Assembly: GCA_963789885.1 (NCBI GenBank)
Contig: CAWBNB010000064.1
Coordinates: forward strand, 186,001 to 250,000
Direction: 5' to 3'
Source of the DNA: DATEDA01 sp963789885
GTDB taxonomy: Bacteria; Pseudomonadota; Gammaproteobacteria; Burkholderiales; SG8-39
DNA length: 64,000 bases
The notes below the pieces were generated by a model, which had not been told where the DNA came from, ran no database searches, and worked only from the letters and a program-made list of their open reading frames with translations. Positions 34,152 through 42,710 of this stretch are shown piece after piece. A program made the translations under genes and the position numbers. Positions within the stretch are counted from its first letter, which is position 1. Each line of letters starts with the position of its first letter.

Positions 34152-34457
34152 ATGAGCCCGACCCCGCTGTCCGACACCGAGATCGCCGCCGCCCTCGCCG
34201 GGCTTCCCGGCTGGGCGAAAGCCGCCGGCCGCTCGGCGATCGTGAAGAAATTCCAGTTCGCCGACTTCAGCGAGGCGTGGGGCTTCATGTCCCGCGTCGC
34301 CCTGCTGGCGGAGAGCCAGAACCATCACCCGGAGTGGTTCAACGTCTGGAACCGCGTCGAGATCACGCTCTCGACGCACGACGCCGGCGGCCTGTCGGCG
34401 CGCGACGTGAAGCTCGCCGAGGCGATCGAGAAGGTCGTCAGGCCGGCCCGGGCGTAG
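34152..34457 (+). CDS. phhB: 4a-hydroxytetrahydrobiopterin dehydratase
   Basis: A 101-residue pterin-4a-carbinolamine dehydratase that recycles the pterin cofactor used by PhhA. The family motif EAWGFMSRVALLAESQNHHP (about residues 37-56), with paired His, and WFNVWNRVEITLSTHDAGGL (about 58-77) are present. An AAGGAG ribosome site (34139-34144) precedes the ATG. It is separated from phhA by the opposing aspA, so it needs its own promoter. Confidence 0.93.
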   Translation: MSPTPLSDTEIAAALAGLPGWAKAAGRSAIVKKFQFADFSEAWGFMSRVALLAESQNHHPEWFNVWNRVEITLSTHDAGGLSARDVKLAEAIEKVVRPARA

Positions 34458-34732
34458 CAATTCTTTCTCGCCGCGCGCGCATCCACCGCCGCGCGACCGC
34501 CGTACCGCTGCGCCCCGTAGCGGCGAGCCGCTGTGGAAACTACTTAGTCCCGGCCCGTGCCCGCGCATTTCCTCACGTGCGGACCACATCCGGGCATCCG
34601 TGCAAACCACATCCCCGTAATTGCGGTCATGCGGGCGCGACGAATGCCCAAGATGGCGCAAGCCGCGGACCCGCAGAGGTGATGGTGAGTCATCGAACGG
34701 TTAACTTCATTCACACTGAAAGGAGTAGCACA

Positions 34733-34903
34733 ATGAAACGCATCGTTATCGCTCTCGCGACCCTGATCGGCTTCAGCGGCGTTGCCTTCGCGAATACCCC
34801 GACCCTGGACATCGGCGCCGGCTTCTCGAAAGTCGAGGCGACGAGCTACGTCGCCGCGGTGTCGCTGCCCGAGCGGGACTCGCAACTGGCCACCCAGCCG
34901 TAA
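34733..34903 (+). CDS. Small exported protein, unknown
   Basis: A 56-residue ORF whose first 20 residues (MKRIVIALATLIGFSGVAFA) form a textbook signal peptide with cleavage at AFA-NT. The mature part is only about 36 residues and has no Cys. The AAGGAG ribosome site (about 34719) is strong, and a long hairpin terminator follows 21 bp after the stop. Base use is less GC-biased than in the neighbours. The function is unknown; it is likely real because signal peptide, ribosome site and terminator all agree. Confidence 0.6.
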   Translation: MKRIVIALATLIGFSGVAFANTPTLDIGAGFSKVEATSYVAAVSLPERDSQLATQP

Positions 34904-34924
34904 GCATCCGGCAACTGCAGCACC

Positions 34925-34962
34925 GGCGCGGTCGGCGGTGATGACTCACCGTCGGCCGCGCC
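34925..34962 (+). terminator. Strong hairpin terminator after the small exported gene
   Basis: A 17-bp stem (two G-U pairs) with loop TGAC is followed by GTCTTTC. It starts 21 bp beyond the stop of the 56-residue ORF. The T-run is short, but stem length and position suggest a transcription end. Confidence 0.65.
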
Positions 34963-35162
34963 GTCTTTCATCCGCAGCTCCCGTCCGATCGCAAGAAACG
35001 CAGCCACGCGCAGCGTGAGCGGCGTCACCGGCGCGGCCCGCGGGCTCGCGCTGCGACGTGTCGTGGATTACGATTCGCGCAATCCGTTGCACCGATCGTA
35101 GTCCCCAGGGCTCACCCGGCGGCAGTCCCGCCACCGACGCCCGGGGTCTTCAGGAGCCCACG

Positions 35163-36509
35163 ATGCCGACCACCATCCAACGCGAGCGCGAGGCAGCGAG
35201 CAGCGGGGCGTCCGCTCTCCCCGAGTACCAGTCCGGCTTCGCGAACGAATTCGCGACCGAGGCGCTACCCGGCGCGCTGCCGGTCGGACAGAACTCGCCG
35301 CAGCGCTGCCCGTACGGGCTGTACGCCGAGCAGATCTCCGGTACGGCGTTCACCGCCCCGCGCCACGCGAATCGTCGCACCTGGTTCTACCGCATCCGCC
35401 CCGGCGCGCTACACAAGCCCTTCAAGCGGATCGACAACGGTCTCCTCACGAGCGACTTCAGCTCTGGCGTCGCCACACCGAACCAGCTCCGCTGGGATCC
35501 GCTAGCGATCCCGGCCACGCCCACGGACTTCATCCAGGGTTTGGTGACGATGGGCGGCAACGGCGGGCCCGACGGGCAGAGCGGTTGCGGGATCCACATC
35601 TACGCCGCGAACCGGTCGATGACCGATCGCTTCTTCTCGAACGCCGACGGCGAGCTGCTCATCGTCCCGCAGCAGGGCCGCGTGCGCCTCGCGACCGAGA
35701 TGGGTCTCATCGACGCCGAGCCGCAGGAAATCGCGGTGGTCCCGCGCGGCGTCCGATTTCGCGTGGAACTGCCGGACGGGGCTGCCCGGGGCTACGTCTG
35801 CGAGAACTTCGGCGCGCCGTTCAGGCTGCCCGACCTCGGCGTGATCGGCTCCAACGGGCTCGCCAACGCGCGCGATTTCCGGACGCCCGTCGCGTGGTAC
35901 GAAGACCGCGAGGGGAAGTTCGAGCTGGTCAACAAGTTCATGGGCAACCTCTGGTCGGCGGAGCTCGGCCACTCGCCGCTCGACGTCGTCGCCTGGCACG
36001 GCAACCACGCGCCGTACAAGTACGACCTGCGCCGCTTCAACACGATCGGCTCCACCAGCTACGACCACCCCGACCCGTCGATCTTCCTCGTGCTGCAGTC
36101 GCCGTCCGACACGCCGGGCGTCGACACGATCGACTTCGTGATCTTCCCGCCGCGCTGGCTGGTGATGGAGCACACGTTCCGGCCGCCGTGGTTCCATCGC
36201 AACATCGCGAGCGAGTTCATGGGTCTGATCCACGGGATCTACGACGCCAAGGCCCAGGGGTTCGTCGCCGGCGGCGCCTCGCTCCACAACTGCATGACCG
36301 GCCACGGCCCCGACGCGGACACGTTCGCGAAGGCCTCGACCCGCGACCTCTCGAAGCCCGACCGGATCGCCGACACGATGGCGTTCATGTTCGAGACGCG
36401 CCTCGCGATCCGGCCGACGAAGTTCGCGCTCGAAGCCTCGCAGCTGCAACACGACTACTACACGTGCTGGCAGGGGCTCGCGAAGCACTTCGATCCGGCG
36501 CAGCCGTGA
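35163..36509 (+). CDS. hmgA: Homogentisate 1,2-dioxygenase
   Basis: A 448-residue ring-cleaving dioxygenase making maleylacetoacetate from homogentisate. N-terminal YQSGFANEFATEALPGALPV (residues 20-39) is diagnostic. The iron/active-site region includes FRPPWFHRNIASEFMGLIHG (about 339-358), with His and Glu ligands, and LHNCMTGHGPDADTF with the third His near 379. The ATG at 35163 matches the family N-terminus; a 35-residue upstream extension is unsupported. fahA follows 11 bp later. Confidence 0.96.
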   Translation: MPTTIQREREAASSGASALPEYQSGFANEFATEALPGALPVGQNSPQRCPYGLYAEQISGTAFTAPRHANRRTWFYRIRPGALHKPFKRIDNGLLTSDFSSGVATPNQLRWDPLAIPATPTDFIQGLVTMGGNGGPDGQSGCGIHIYAANRSMTDRFFSNADGELLIVPQQGRVRLATEMGLIDAEPQEIAVVPRGVRFRVELPDGAARGYVCENFGAPFRLPDLGVIGSNGLANARDFRTPVAWYEDREGKFELVNKFMGNLWSAELGHSPLDVVAWHGNHAPYKYDLRRFNTIGSTSYDHPDPSIFLVLQSPSDTPGVDTIDFVIFPPRWLVMEHTFRPPWFHRNIASEFMGLIHGIYDAKAQGFVAGGASLHNCMTGHGPDADTFAKASTRDLSKPDRIADTMAFMFETRLAIRPTKFALEASQLQHDYYTCWQGLAKHFDPAQP

Positions 36510-36520
36510 GCGGCGCGCCG

Positions 36521-37837
36521 ATGAACACGCTCAACGAGACGCACGACGCGACGCTGAAGAGCTGGGTCGAATCGGCGAGCGCTGAGGGGAGCGACTTCCC
36601 GATCCAGAACCTGCCGTTCGGCGTGTTCCGCCGGAAGGGTTCGCATGAAGCATTTCGCGGCGGGGTCGCGATCGGCGCGGAGATCCTCGACCTCGGCGCC
36701 GCCCACAGGGCGGGGTTGTTCTCCGGCGAAGCCGCAGCCGCGGCGGCGAACTGCTCCGGCGCGGTGCTCAACACCTTCATGGCGATGGGGCCGAGCGCGT
36801 GGGCCGCGCTGCGGCTTGCGCTCTCGCGCGCGCTGCGTGCCGGCTCCGCCCATACCGACAAGCTTCGCGGGTGCCTCGTCCCGCAAGCGCAGGCCGAGCA
36901 CGCGGTGCCGGCAGAAATCGGCGACTACACCGACTTCTTCACCTCGATCCATCACGCAACGAACGTCGGCAAGCTCTTCCGCCCCGACAACCCGCTGCTG
37001 CCGAACTACAAATGGGTGCCGATCGGGTATCACGGCCGCGGCTCGTCGATCGGCGTGAGCGGGCAAAGCTTTCCCCGTCCGCAGGGCCAGAAGATGCCGC
37101 CCGGCGCCAGCGAGCCGGTGTTCGGTCCGAGCAAGCGCCTCGACTACGAGCTCGAGATCGGGATCTACATCGGCGTCGGCAACGCGCTCGGACGCCCGAT
37201 CCCGATCACCGAAGCGGAGCGTCACGTGTTCGGCCTCGGTCTCCTGAACGACTGGTCGGCGCGCGACATCCAGGCGTGGGAGTACCAGCCGCTCGGCCCG
37301 TTCCTCGCCAAGAGCTTCGCGACCACCGTCTCGCCGTGGATCGTCACGCTCGAAGCGCTCGCGCCGTATCGCATCGAGTGGACGCGTCCCGCGGCCGATC
37401 CGCAGCCGCTGCCCTACCTCGACTCGCCGGAGACGCGCGCGCGCGGCGCTCTCGACGTCAAGATCGAGACCTGGCTCGAGACCGCCCAGATGCGCGCTTC
37501 CGGCGCAACCGCGGCGCGGCTCTCGCACTCGAGCATGAAGCACGCCTATTGGACGATCGGGCAGATGGTCGCGCACCACACCGTCAACGGCTGCAATCTG
37601 CAGCCGGGCGATCTCTTCGGCAGCGGCACGCTGTCGGGGCCGACCGCCGGCGAGGAGGGTTCGCTCCTCGAACTCTCGGCCGGCGGCAAGCGAGCCGTCG
37701 CGCTCGGCAACGGCGAGACCCGCACCTTCCTCGAGGATGGCGACTGCGTGATCCTGCGGGCATGGTGCGAGCGCGACGGCTGCGCGCGCATCGGCTTCGG
37801 CGACTGCCGCGGAACGGTAGGACCGCCCGCCTCGTGA
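36521..37837 (+). CDS. fahA: Fumarylacetoacetase
   Basis: A 438-residue hydrolase of the last step of tyrosine degradation, splitting fumarylacetoacetate to fumarate and acetoacetate. Motifs: DFFTSIHHATNVGKLFRP (about residues 138-155), VPIGYHGRGSSIGVSG near 167-182, LDYELEIGIYIGVG with metal ligands, and LLNDWSARDIQAWEYQPLGP (about 243-262). Length matches the full-size enzyme. The ATG is 11 bp after hmgA; a GTG at 36506 would add five residues and overlap hmgA. The maleylacetoacetate isomerase needed between HmgA and FahA is not in the window. Confidence 0.95.
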   Translation: MNTLNETHDATLKSWVESASAEGSDFPIQNLPFGVFRRKGSHEAFRGGVAIGAEILDLGAAHRAGLFSGEAAAAAANCSGAVLNTFMAMGPSAWAALRLALSRALRAGSAHTDKLRGCLVPQAQAEHAVPAEIGDYTDFFTSIHHATNVGKLFRPDNPLLPNYKWVPIGYHGRGSSIGVSGQSFPRPQGQKMPPGASEPVFGPSKRLDYELEIGIYIGVGNALGRPIPITEAERHVFGLGLLNDWSARDIQAWEYQPLGPFLAKSFATTVSPWIVTLEALAPYRIEWTRPAADPQPLPYLDSPETRARGALDVKIETWLETAQMRASGATAARLSHSSMKHAYWTIGQMVAHHTVNGCNLQPGDLFGSGTLSGPTAGEEGSLLELSAGGKRAVALGNGETRTFLEDGDCVILRAWCERDGCARIGFGDCRGTVGPPAS

Positions 37838-37963
37838 AGCTGTGGCGCCGCCCGCCTCGTAAACACCCGATCGGCGGGCTGTTGAGGCGCGCGCAAGTTC
37901 CGGCGTGGTGCGCCGCGCGACACCTCACCGGGTACAATCCGCGCCTTTCCGCGGTCCATCCGG

Positions 37964-38956
37964 ATGAAACTCGGCACCCTCAAGAACGACACGCGCGACG
38001 GCGCGCTCTGCGTCGTCGCGCGCGACCTCAAGACCGCGACCGTGGCCTACGACGTCGCGCCGACGCTCCAGGCGGCGCTCGACGACTGGGATTTCTGCGC
38101 GCCGCGGCTCGAGGCGCTCTACGAGCAGGCGAACGCCGCCCCGCAGGGATCGCGCTGGTTCGAGGTCGATCCTGCGAAGCTGGCCGCGCCGCTGCCGCGT
38201 GCCTACCAGTGGCTGGACGGCTCGGCGTATCTGAGCCACGCCGAGCGCCTGCTCAAGGCGCGCGGCACGGAGCTCACCAGGGAGCTGCGCGAGGAGCCGA
38301 TGATGTACCAGGGCGCCTCGGATTCGTTTCTCGGCCCGCGCGACGACATCGCCGTCGAGCGCGAGGACTGGGACATCGATCTCGAAGGCGAGCTCGCAAT
38401 CGTCCTTGGCGACGTGCCGATGGGCGTGAAGCGCGAGAAGGCGGGTGAACACGTCCGCCTCCTCATGCTCGCGAACGACGTCAGCCTGCGCGGATTCGTG
38501 CCGGTGGAGCTCGCGAAGGGTTTCGGCTTCCTGCAGTCGAAGACCTGGACTGCGTTCTCGCCCGTTGCGGTCACGCCCGACGAGCTCGGTGCAGCGTGGG
38601 ACGGGCGCAAGCTCCACCTCCCGCTCGCCGTGCACGTCAACGACGAGCTGCTCGGCCGCCCCGACGCCGGCGCCGACATGACATTCGATTTCCCCCGGCT
38701 CGTCGCGCACGCGGCGCGGACGCGCCCGCTCGGCGCCGGAACGATCCTCGGCTCGGGAACGGTTTCGAACAAGGACGCCAAGGTCGGCGTCTGCTGCATC
38801 GCCGAAGCGCGCGCGCTCGAATCGGTGCGCGGCAAGGCGCCGCAGACGCCGTATCTCAGGTTCGGCGACCGCATCGAGATCGAAATGCGCGACACCGAGG
38901 GCCGCTCGATCTTCGGCGCGATCGAGCAGCGGGTGACGCATCACGAGCACCGCTGA
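37964..38956 (+). CDS. Fumarylacetoacetate hydrolase family protein (second)
   Basis: A 330-residue FAH-family protein distinct from FahA. It has an N-terminal unit (MKLGTLKNDTRDGALCVVAR), then EDWDIDLEGELAIVLGDVPM with metal-ligand acids (about residues 127-146), LLMLANDVSLRGFVPVELAK, and TILGSGTVSNKDAK near the C-terminus. Similar proteins are common beside Hmg/Fah genes in proteobacteria; the substrate is not established. It lies 126 bp after fahA. Candidate roles are a second acylpyruvase step or an alternative acid from aromatic breakdown. Confidence 0.85.
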   Translation: MKLGTLKNDTRDGALCVVARDLKTATVAYDVAPTLQAALDDWDFCAPRLEALYEQANAAPQGSRWFEVDPAKLAAPLPRAYQWLDGSAYLSHAERLLKARGTELTRELREEPMMYQGASDSFLGPRDDIAVEREDWDIDLEGELAIVLGDVPMGVKREKAGEHVRLLMLANDVSLRGFVPVELAKGFGFLQSKTWTAFSPVAVTPDELGAAWDGRKLHLPLAVHVNDELLGRPDAGADMTFDFPRLVAHAARTRPLGAGTILGSGTVSNKDAKVGVCCIAEARALESVRGKAPQTPYLRFGDRIEIEMRDTEGRSIFGAIEQRVTHHEHR

Positions 38957-38972
38957 GGTCGCCGCGCCGCGG

Positions 38973-40220
38973 GTGCGGCGGATCGGCCACCCGTCGCGGC
39001 CGCCTGGACGAGCGGTCGTCGCGTTCGTCGCCGCGCTCTTCGCGCTGCTCGCGATCTCGAGCGACCTCTATCTGCCGGCCCTGCCGTCGATCCGCCGCGA
39101 CCTCGGCGCGAGCGACGCCCAGGCGCAGCTCACGCTGTCGGCGCTGATCATCGGATTCGCCCTCGCGCAGCTCGCCTACGGCCCGCTCTCCGACCGCTTC
39201 GGCCGCCGGCCGATCCTGCTCGCCGGGCTCGCGATCTTCGTCGTCGCGTCGATTGCGGCGATGCTCGCGCCGTCGATCGAAACGCTGGTCGCGGCGCGTC
39301 TCCTCCAGGGCATGGGCGCGTGCAGCGCCACGGTGATGGGGCGGGCCATCGTGCGCGACCTCTTCGACCCGGCGCGCGGCGCGCGCGCGCTCGCGCAGGT
39401 CTTCTTCCTGCTCGGGCTCGCGCCGATGTTCGGGCCGCTCCTCGGCGGCTATCTGACCGTCTGGTTCGGCTGGCGGGCGACCTTCGCCGTGCTCCTCACC
39501 GCGGGCGTCGTGCTGTGGACGGCGAGCTGGCGCCTGCTCGCCGAGACCAACCGCCACCTCGACCCGACCGCGACGGACCTCGCCACCCTCGCCGCGAACG
39601 CCGGGCGGATCGTCACCAACAGGACCTTCGTCGGCTACGCTGCCTGCTTCACCTTCACCTATTGCGGCCTCTTCGCGTTCCTCTCGGCGTCGGCGTTCGT
39701 GCTGATCGAGGTGCTCGGCGTGCCGCCCGAGCGCTACGGACTGTGGTTCATGCTCGCCGTCTCCGGCAACATGAGCGGCGCGTACCTCTGCTCACGTCTC
39801 ACGCACCGTCTCTCGCTCAGACGGCTGCTCGCGATCGGCGCCACCGTGACCAGCGGCGGCGGGCTCGTGATGCTCGCTCTCGCGCTCGGCGGGGTGGCGC
39901 ATCCCTTCGCGATCATCGCGCCGATCGCCGCGTACCTCTTCGGCCACGCGTTCACCTCACCGGTGTGCATGGCGGCCGCGGTCGGCCCGTTTCCGAAGAT
40001 GGCTGGGCTCGCCTCGGCGCTACTCGGCTTCATCCAGCTCGCGACCGGGGCGGTATTCGGGCAGGTCCTGATGCGCCTGCACGACGGCACGACGCGACCG
40101 CTCGCGGCTGGCGTTGCGCTGTTCGGTTGCGGCGTGCTCGCCGCGTACCTCCTGCTGGTCCGAAGGACGCGAGGGGGCACACCCTCCTCGCACTTTTCGA
40201 AACCGGCGGAATCGCCGTGA
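38973..40220 (+). CDS. MFS multidrug exporter (Bcr/CflA-like)
   Basis: A 415-residue transporter with 12 predicted spans. SSDLYLPALPSIRRDLGAS (about residues 29-47) is the Bcr/CflA signature region. YGPLSDRFGRRPILLAGLAI (about 69-88) carries the MFS loop motif. GMGACSATVMGRAIVRDLFD is also typical of the group. The start is GTG at 38973, 16 bp after the FAH gene. The drug or metabolite exported is unknown. Confidence 0.87.
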   Translation: MRRIGHPSRPPGRAVVAFVAALFALLAISSDLYLPALPSIRRDLGASDAQAQLTLSALIIGFALAQLAYGPLSDRFGRRPILLAGLAIFVVASIAAMLAPSIETLVAARLLQGMGACSATVMGRAIVRDLFDPARGARALAQVFFLLGLAPMFGPLLGGYLTVWFGWRATFAVLLTAGVVLWTASWRLLAETNRHLDPTATDLATLAANAGRIVTNRTFVGYAACFTFTYCGLFAFLSASAFVLIEVLGVPPERYGLWFMLAVSGNMSGAYLCSRLTHRLSLRRLLAIGATVTSGGGLVMLALALGGVAHPFAIIAPIAAYLFGHAFTSPVCMAAAVGPFPKMAGLASALLGFIQLATGAVFGQVLMRLHDGTTRPLAAGVALFGCGVLAAYLLLVRRTRGGTPSSHFSKPAESP

Positions 40221-40269
40221 GCCGGACGATTGCATCGAAGCTCCGCGGACGGCGGTAAGATCGCGCGCC

Positions 40270-40923
40270 ATGATCGACTTCAGCGAGATCACCAGTTCGC
40301 CGCTCTTCATCGTCGGCACCGCGTTCGGCCTGATCGGCCTGCTGCAGATGGCGGCGGGCTTCATCGTGCTCTTCCGGCGCCAGCCGGTGGGGTTTCTCGT
40401 CCGGCTCCTGATCGGCCTGGCGGTGACCGCGTTCGGGGCCACCGCTGCGACGGTCGCGATCGGGATTCGCGGCTACGAGGCATTCACCCGCGAGACCGTG
40501 GTGGCGAAGATCTCGGTCACGCCGAGCGGGCCGCAGCGGTTCGACGCGCGAGTGAAGTTCCCGGACGGGCGCGAGGCAGGTTACGTCATCGCCGGCGACG
40601 AGCTCTACGTCGACGCCCACATCCTCAAATGGAAGCCGGTCGCGAACCTGCTCGGGCTCCACACCGCCTACGAGCTCGACCGCATCGCCGGACGCTACCG
40701 GTCGGTCGAGCAGGAACGCAAGGAGCTGCGCACCGTATACCCGCTCGGCGCGCCGAAGATGGTCGATCTCTTCGACCTGCGCAGCAAGTACGCGTGGCTC
40801 GAGCCGCTTCTCGACGCCGAGTACGGGTCGGCGAGTTACGTGCCGGTGACGAAGCCCGCGGAGCTCGAGGTCAGGGTGTCCACGAGCGGGCTACTGATCC
40901 GCGAGGTGGCGGAGAAGAACTGA
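40270..40923 (+). CDS. Membrane-anchored protein, unknown function
   Basis: A 217-residue protein with two hydrophobic spans (about residues 11-33 and 42-64). A soluble domain of about 150 residues follows: FPDGREAGYVIAGDELYVDA near 97-116, HILKWKPVANLLGLHTAYEL, and SASYVPVTKPAELEVRVSTS. The N-terminus MIDFSEITSSPLFIVGTAFG is typical of a conserved family of proteobacterial membrane proteins that I cannot name. It sits between an MFS exporter and the FHA/PP2C/kinase genes. Confidence 0.75.
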   Translation: MIDFSEITSSPLFIVGTAFGLIGLLQMAAGFIVLFRRQPVGFLVRLLIGLAVTAFGATAATVAIGIRGYEAFTRETVVAKISVTPSGPQRFDARVKFPDGREAGYVIAGDELYVDAHILKWKPVANLLGLHTAYELDRIAGRYRSVEQERKELRTVYPLGAPKMVDLFDLRSKYAWLEPLLDAEYGSASYVPVTKPAELEVRVSTSGLLIREVAEKN

Positions 40924-40976
40924 CTCGCGGACCCGCAGCAGGGCCGGGAGGCAGCCCGTCGAGTTGCAGCGTCCGC

Positions 40977-41660
40977 CTAGCGCTTCGCGATGTAGGCGAG
41001 CTCGACCTTCTCGCCCCCGACCTCGATCACCGCGCCGTCACGCAGGATCTGCCAGCCGTCGGCGATCGCCTTGCCGTCGACCCTGGGCGGCTTGCCGGTG
41101 ACGCGCGCGAGCGCGAAGCCCTCGGGCCGCCGGAACACCGCGGCGGCATCCCGGCCGCGCTCGCCGACGGTCGTGAGCGGCCGGTCGAGCGCGATCGTGC
41201 CGCCGGCGCGCGGACCCGCGACGCCCCGCAGCACCGCCACCGGCAGCACGACCTCCAGGGTGCGCGCGTCCGCGAGCGGCGCCTTTCCGGCGCCCGCACC
41301 CGCCGGGGTGAGGCCGCCCTCCGCGCCGCGCGTGAAGATCATCGTGCGGTCGCCGTCCGCGGCCACCACGCTCTTGTGATCCACGTACTTCAGCTCGAAG
41401 CCGAGGATGTCGATAGCGTCGCCGTGGCGGAGCAGATGGCGCATCACGCGCGTGCCGTTCACGAACGTCCCGTTCGAGCTCTCGAGGTCGAGCAGGATGT
41501 GGTCGGCGCCCATCACCTCGATCGAGGCGTGCTGCTTGCTGACCGCGGCGTCCTCGAGCCGGATGTCGACGCCCTCGGCGCGGCCGATGACGAGCCGCTT
41601 GTCCTCGATGAACCACGATCCGAGGTTGGTGCCGCTGCGGGTGACCATGAGCTTCGCCAT
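40977..41660 (-). CDS. FHA-domain protein
   Basis: A 227-residue protein. The N-terminal forkhead-associated domain (about residues 20-95) shows the phosphothreonine-binding pattern: LVIGRAEGVDIRLEDAAVSK, then HASIEV, then LLDLESSNGTFVNGTRVMRH. The second half (about 130-227) looks like a degenerate second FHA domain: GTIALDRPLTTVGERGRDAA and later ILRDGAVIEVGGEKVELAYI, but without the SxxH signature. The start at 41660 fits the family; a long upstream reading runs over the phosphatase. It lies 8 bp after the PP2C gene, which opposes the kinase. Confidence 0.85.
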   Translation of the reverse strand: MAKLMVTRSGTNLGSWFIEDKRLVIGRAEGVDIRLEDAAVSKQHASIEVMGADHILLDLESSNGTFVNGTRVMRHLLRHGDAIDILGFELKYVDHKSVVAADGDRTMIFTRGAEGGLTPAGAGAGKAPLADARTLEVVLPVAVLRGVAGPRAGGTIALDRPLTTVGERGRDAAAVFRRPEGFALARVTGKPPRVDGKAIADGWQILRDGAVIEVGGEKVELAYIAKR

Positions 41661-41668
41661 GCCAGCGC

Positions 41669-42487
41669 CTATCCCCCCATCTTCGACTTGAGCCAGCCGA
41701 AGAAGCCGTGCTGCGGCGGCGGTTCCGCCTCCTTTTCGCTCTCGGGCACGATGCGCCGCTTCGCGCGCACGAGGATCACCGAGATGTTGTCGCGGCCGCC
41801 GCGGTCGTTCGCCATCGCCACCAGGGTCGACGCGGCGAGCTCGAGGTTCGGCTCGAGCACTTCCAGCGCGTTGGCGAGGTCGGCGTCGTCGACGAGGTCG
41901 TGCAGACCGTCGGTGCAGAGGAGCAGGAGATCGCCGGCTAGCACCTCGTGCTCGCCGAGATCGGGGGCGACCTGCTCCTCGGCGCCGAGTACTCGTGTCA
42001 CAAGGTGCCGGCTCTTCGATTGCCGCGCCTCGTCGGTCGTCATCTGCCCGGCCGCGAGCTGCGCCTGCACGAACGAGTGATCGGTCGTCAGCCGCTCGAG
42101 CCGCCCGCCGCGCCAGCGGTAGACGCGCGAGTCGCCGACGTGCGCGATGCAGACGCGGTCGCCGCGGTACCACGCGGCCGCGAGCGTCGTGCCCATCCCG
42201 GCAAGCGAGGGATCGGCGCGCGCACGCTCGCGGATCGCGCGGTTCGCCGCCGCGAATGCGGCGTGCGCGGCGGCGCGCGGCGCGATGTGCTGCGCCGTCG
42301 CGAGCTGCGCGATCAGGGTCTGCGTCGCGAGCGAGGCGGCGAGGTCGGCGCCCTTTGCCGCCGCCATCCCGTCGGCGAGCGCGACGAAGCCGCGGCCGGC
42401 GTCGGCGGCCAGGCTGTCCTCGTTGAACTTCCGGACCCGGCCGATATCGGTCCGGGTGGTGACTTCGAGCTCGTAGCGCAGCAGCAC
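41669..42487 (-). CDS. PP2C-family Ser/Thr protein phosphatase
   Basis: A 272-residue metal-dependent phosphatase (PPM/PP2C). Motifs: GRVRKFNEDSLAADAG (residues 16-31), with the metal-binding Asp region, VALADGMAAAKGADLAASLA (about 35-54), CIAHVGDSRVYRWRGGRLER, LTTDHSFVQAQLAAGQM, LCTDGLHDLVDDADLANAL, and NDRGGRDNISVILVRAK. The usual ADGMGGH loop reads ADGMAAAK, an altered glycine pair beside the conserved Asp. It probably opposes the divergent Ser/Thr kinase. A palindrome lies between them. Confidence 0.9.
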   Translation of the reverse strand: MLLRYELEVTTRTDIGRVRKFNEDSLAADAGRGFVALADGMAAAKGADLAASLATQTLIAQLATAQHIAPRAAAHAAFAAANRAIRERARADPSLAGMGTTLAAAWYRGDRVCIAHVGDSRVYRWRGGRLERLTTDHSFVQAQLAAGQMTTDEARQSKSRHLVTRVLGAEEQVAPDLGEHEVLAGDLLLLCTDGLHDLVDDADLANALEVLEPNLELAASTLVAMANDRGGRDNISVILVRAKRRIVPESEKEAEPPPQHGFFGWLKSKMGG

Positions 42488-42498
42488 GGTTGCCGGGT

Positions 42499-42521
42499 TT
42501 TCTATGACATTGACATAGAAA
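42499..42521. promoter_or_regulatory. Palindrome upstream of the PP2C gene (divergent control region)
   Basis: TTTCTATG and CATAGAAA form perfect 8-bp arms around ACATTGA. Inside lies TGACATTGACAT, a tandem TGACAT, and a TTGACA box. The element is AT-rich in a very GC-rich surrounding and lies between the divergent phosphatase and kinase genes. It may be an operator. Confidence 0.55.
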
Positions 42522-42710
42522 GGCTTTTCTCGCCCGGTCGCGCGCGCCGCCCCCGCCGCGCCCCTCCCCAGGCCTCCCTAATGGTAGGCTACCGGCGCAC
42601 CCGGGGAAAAGAAATAGTTTGGATTTAGGCGTTTACCGTAGGCCGGTTCAAGCGTTTTCTTTGCCAGAATGGAGCCTGGACAGGCCTACCCACAGCGCCC
42701 CCAACGCGTC

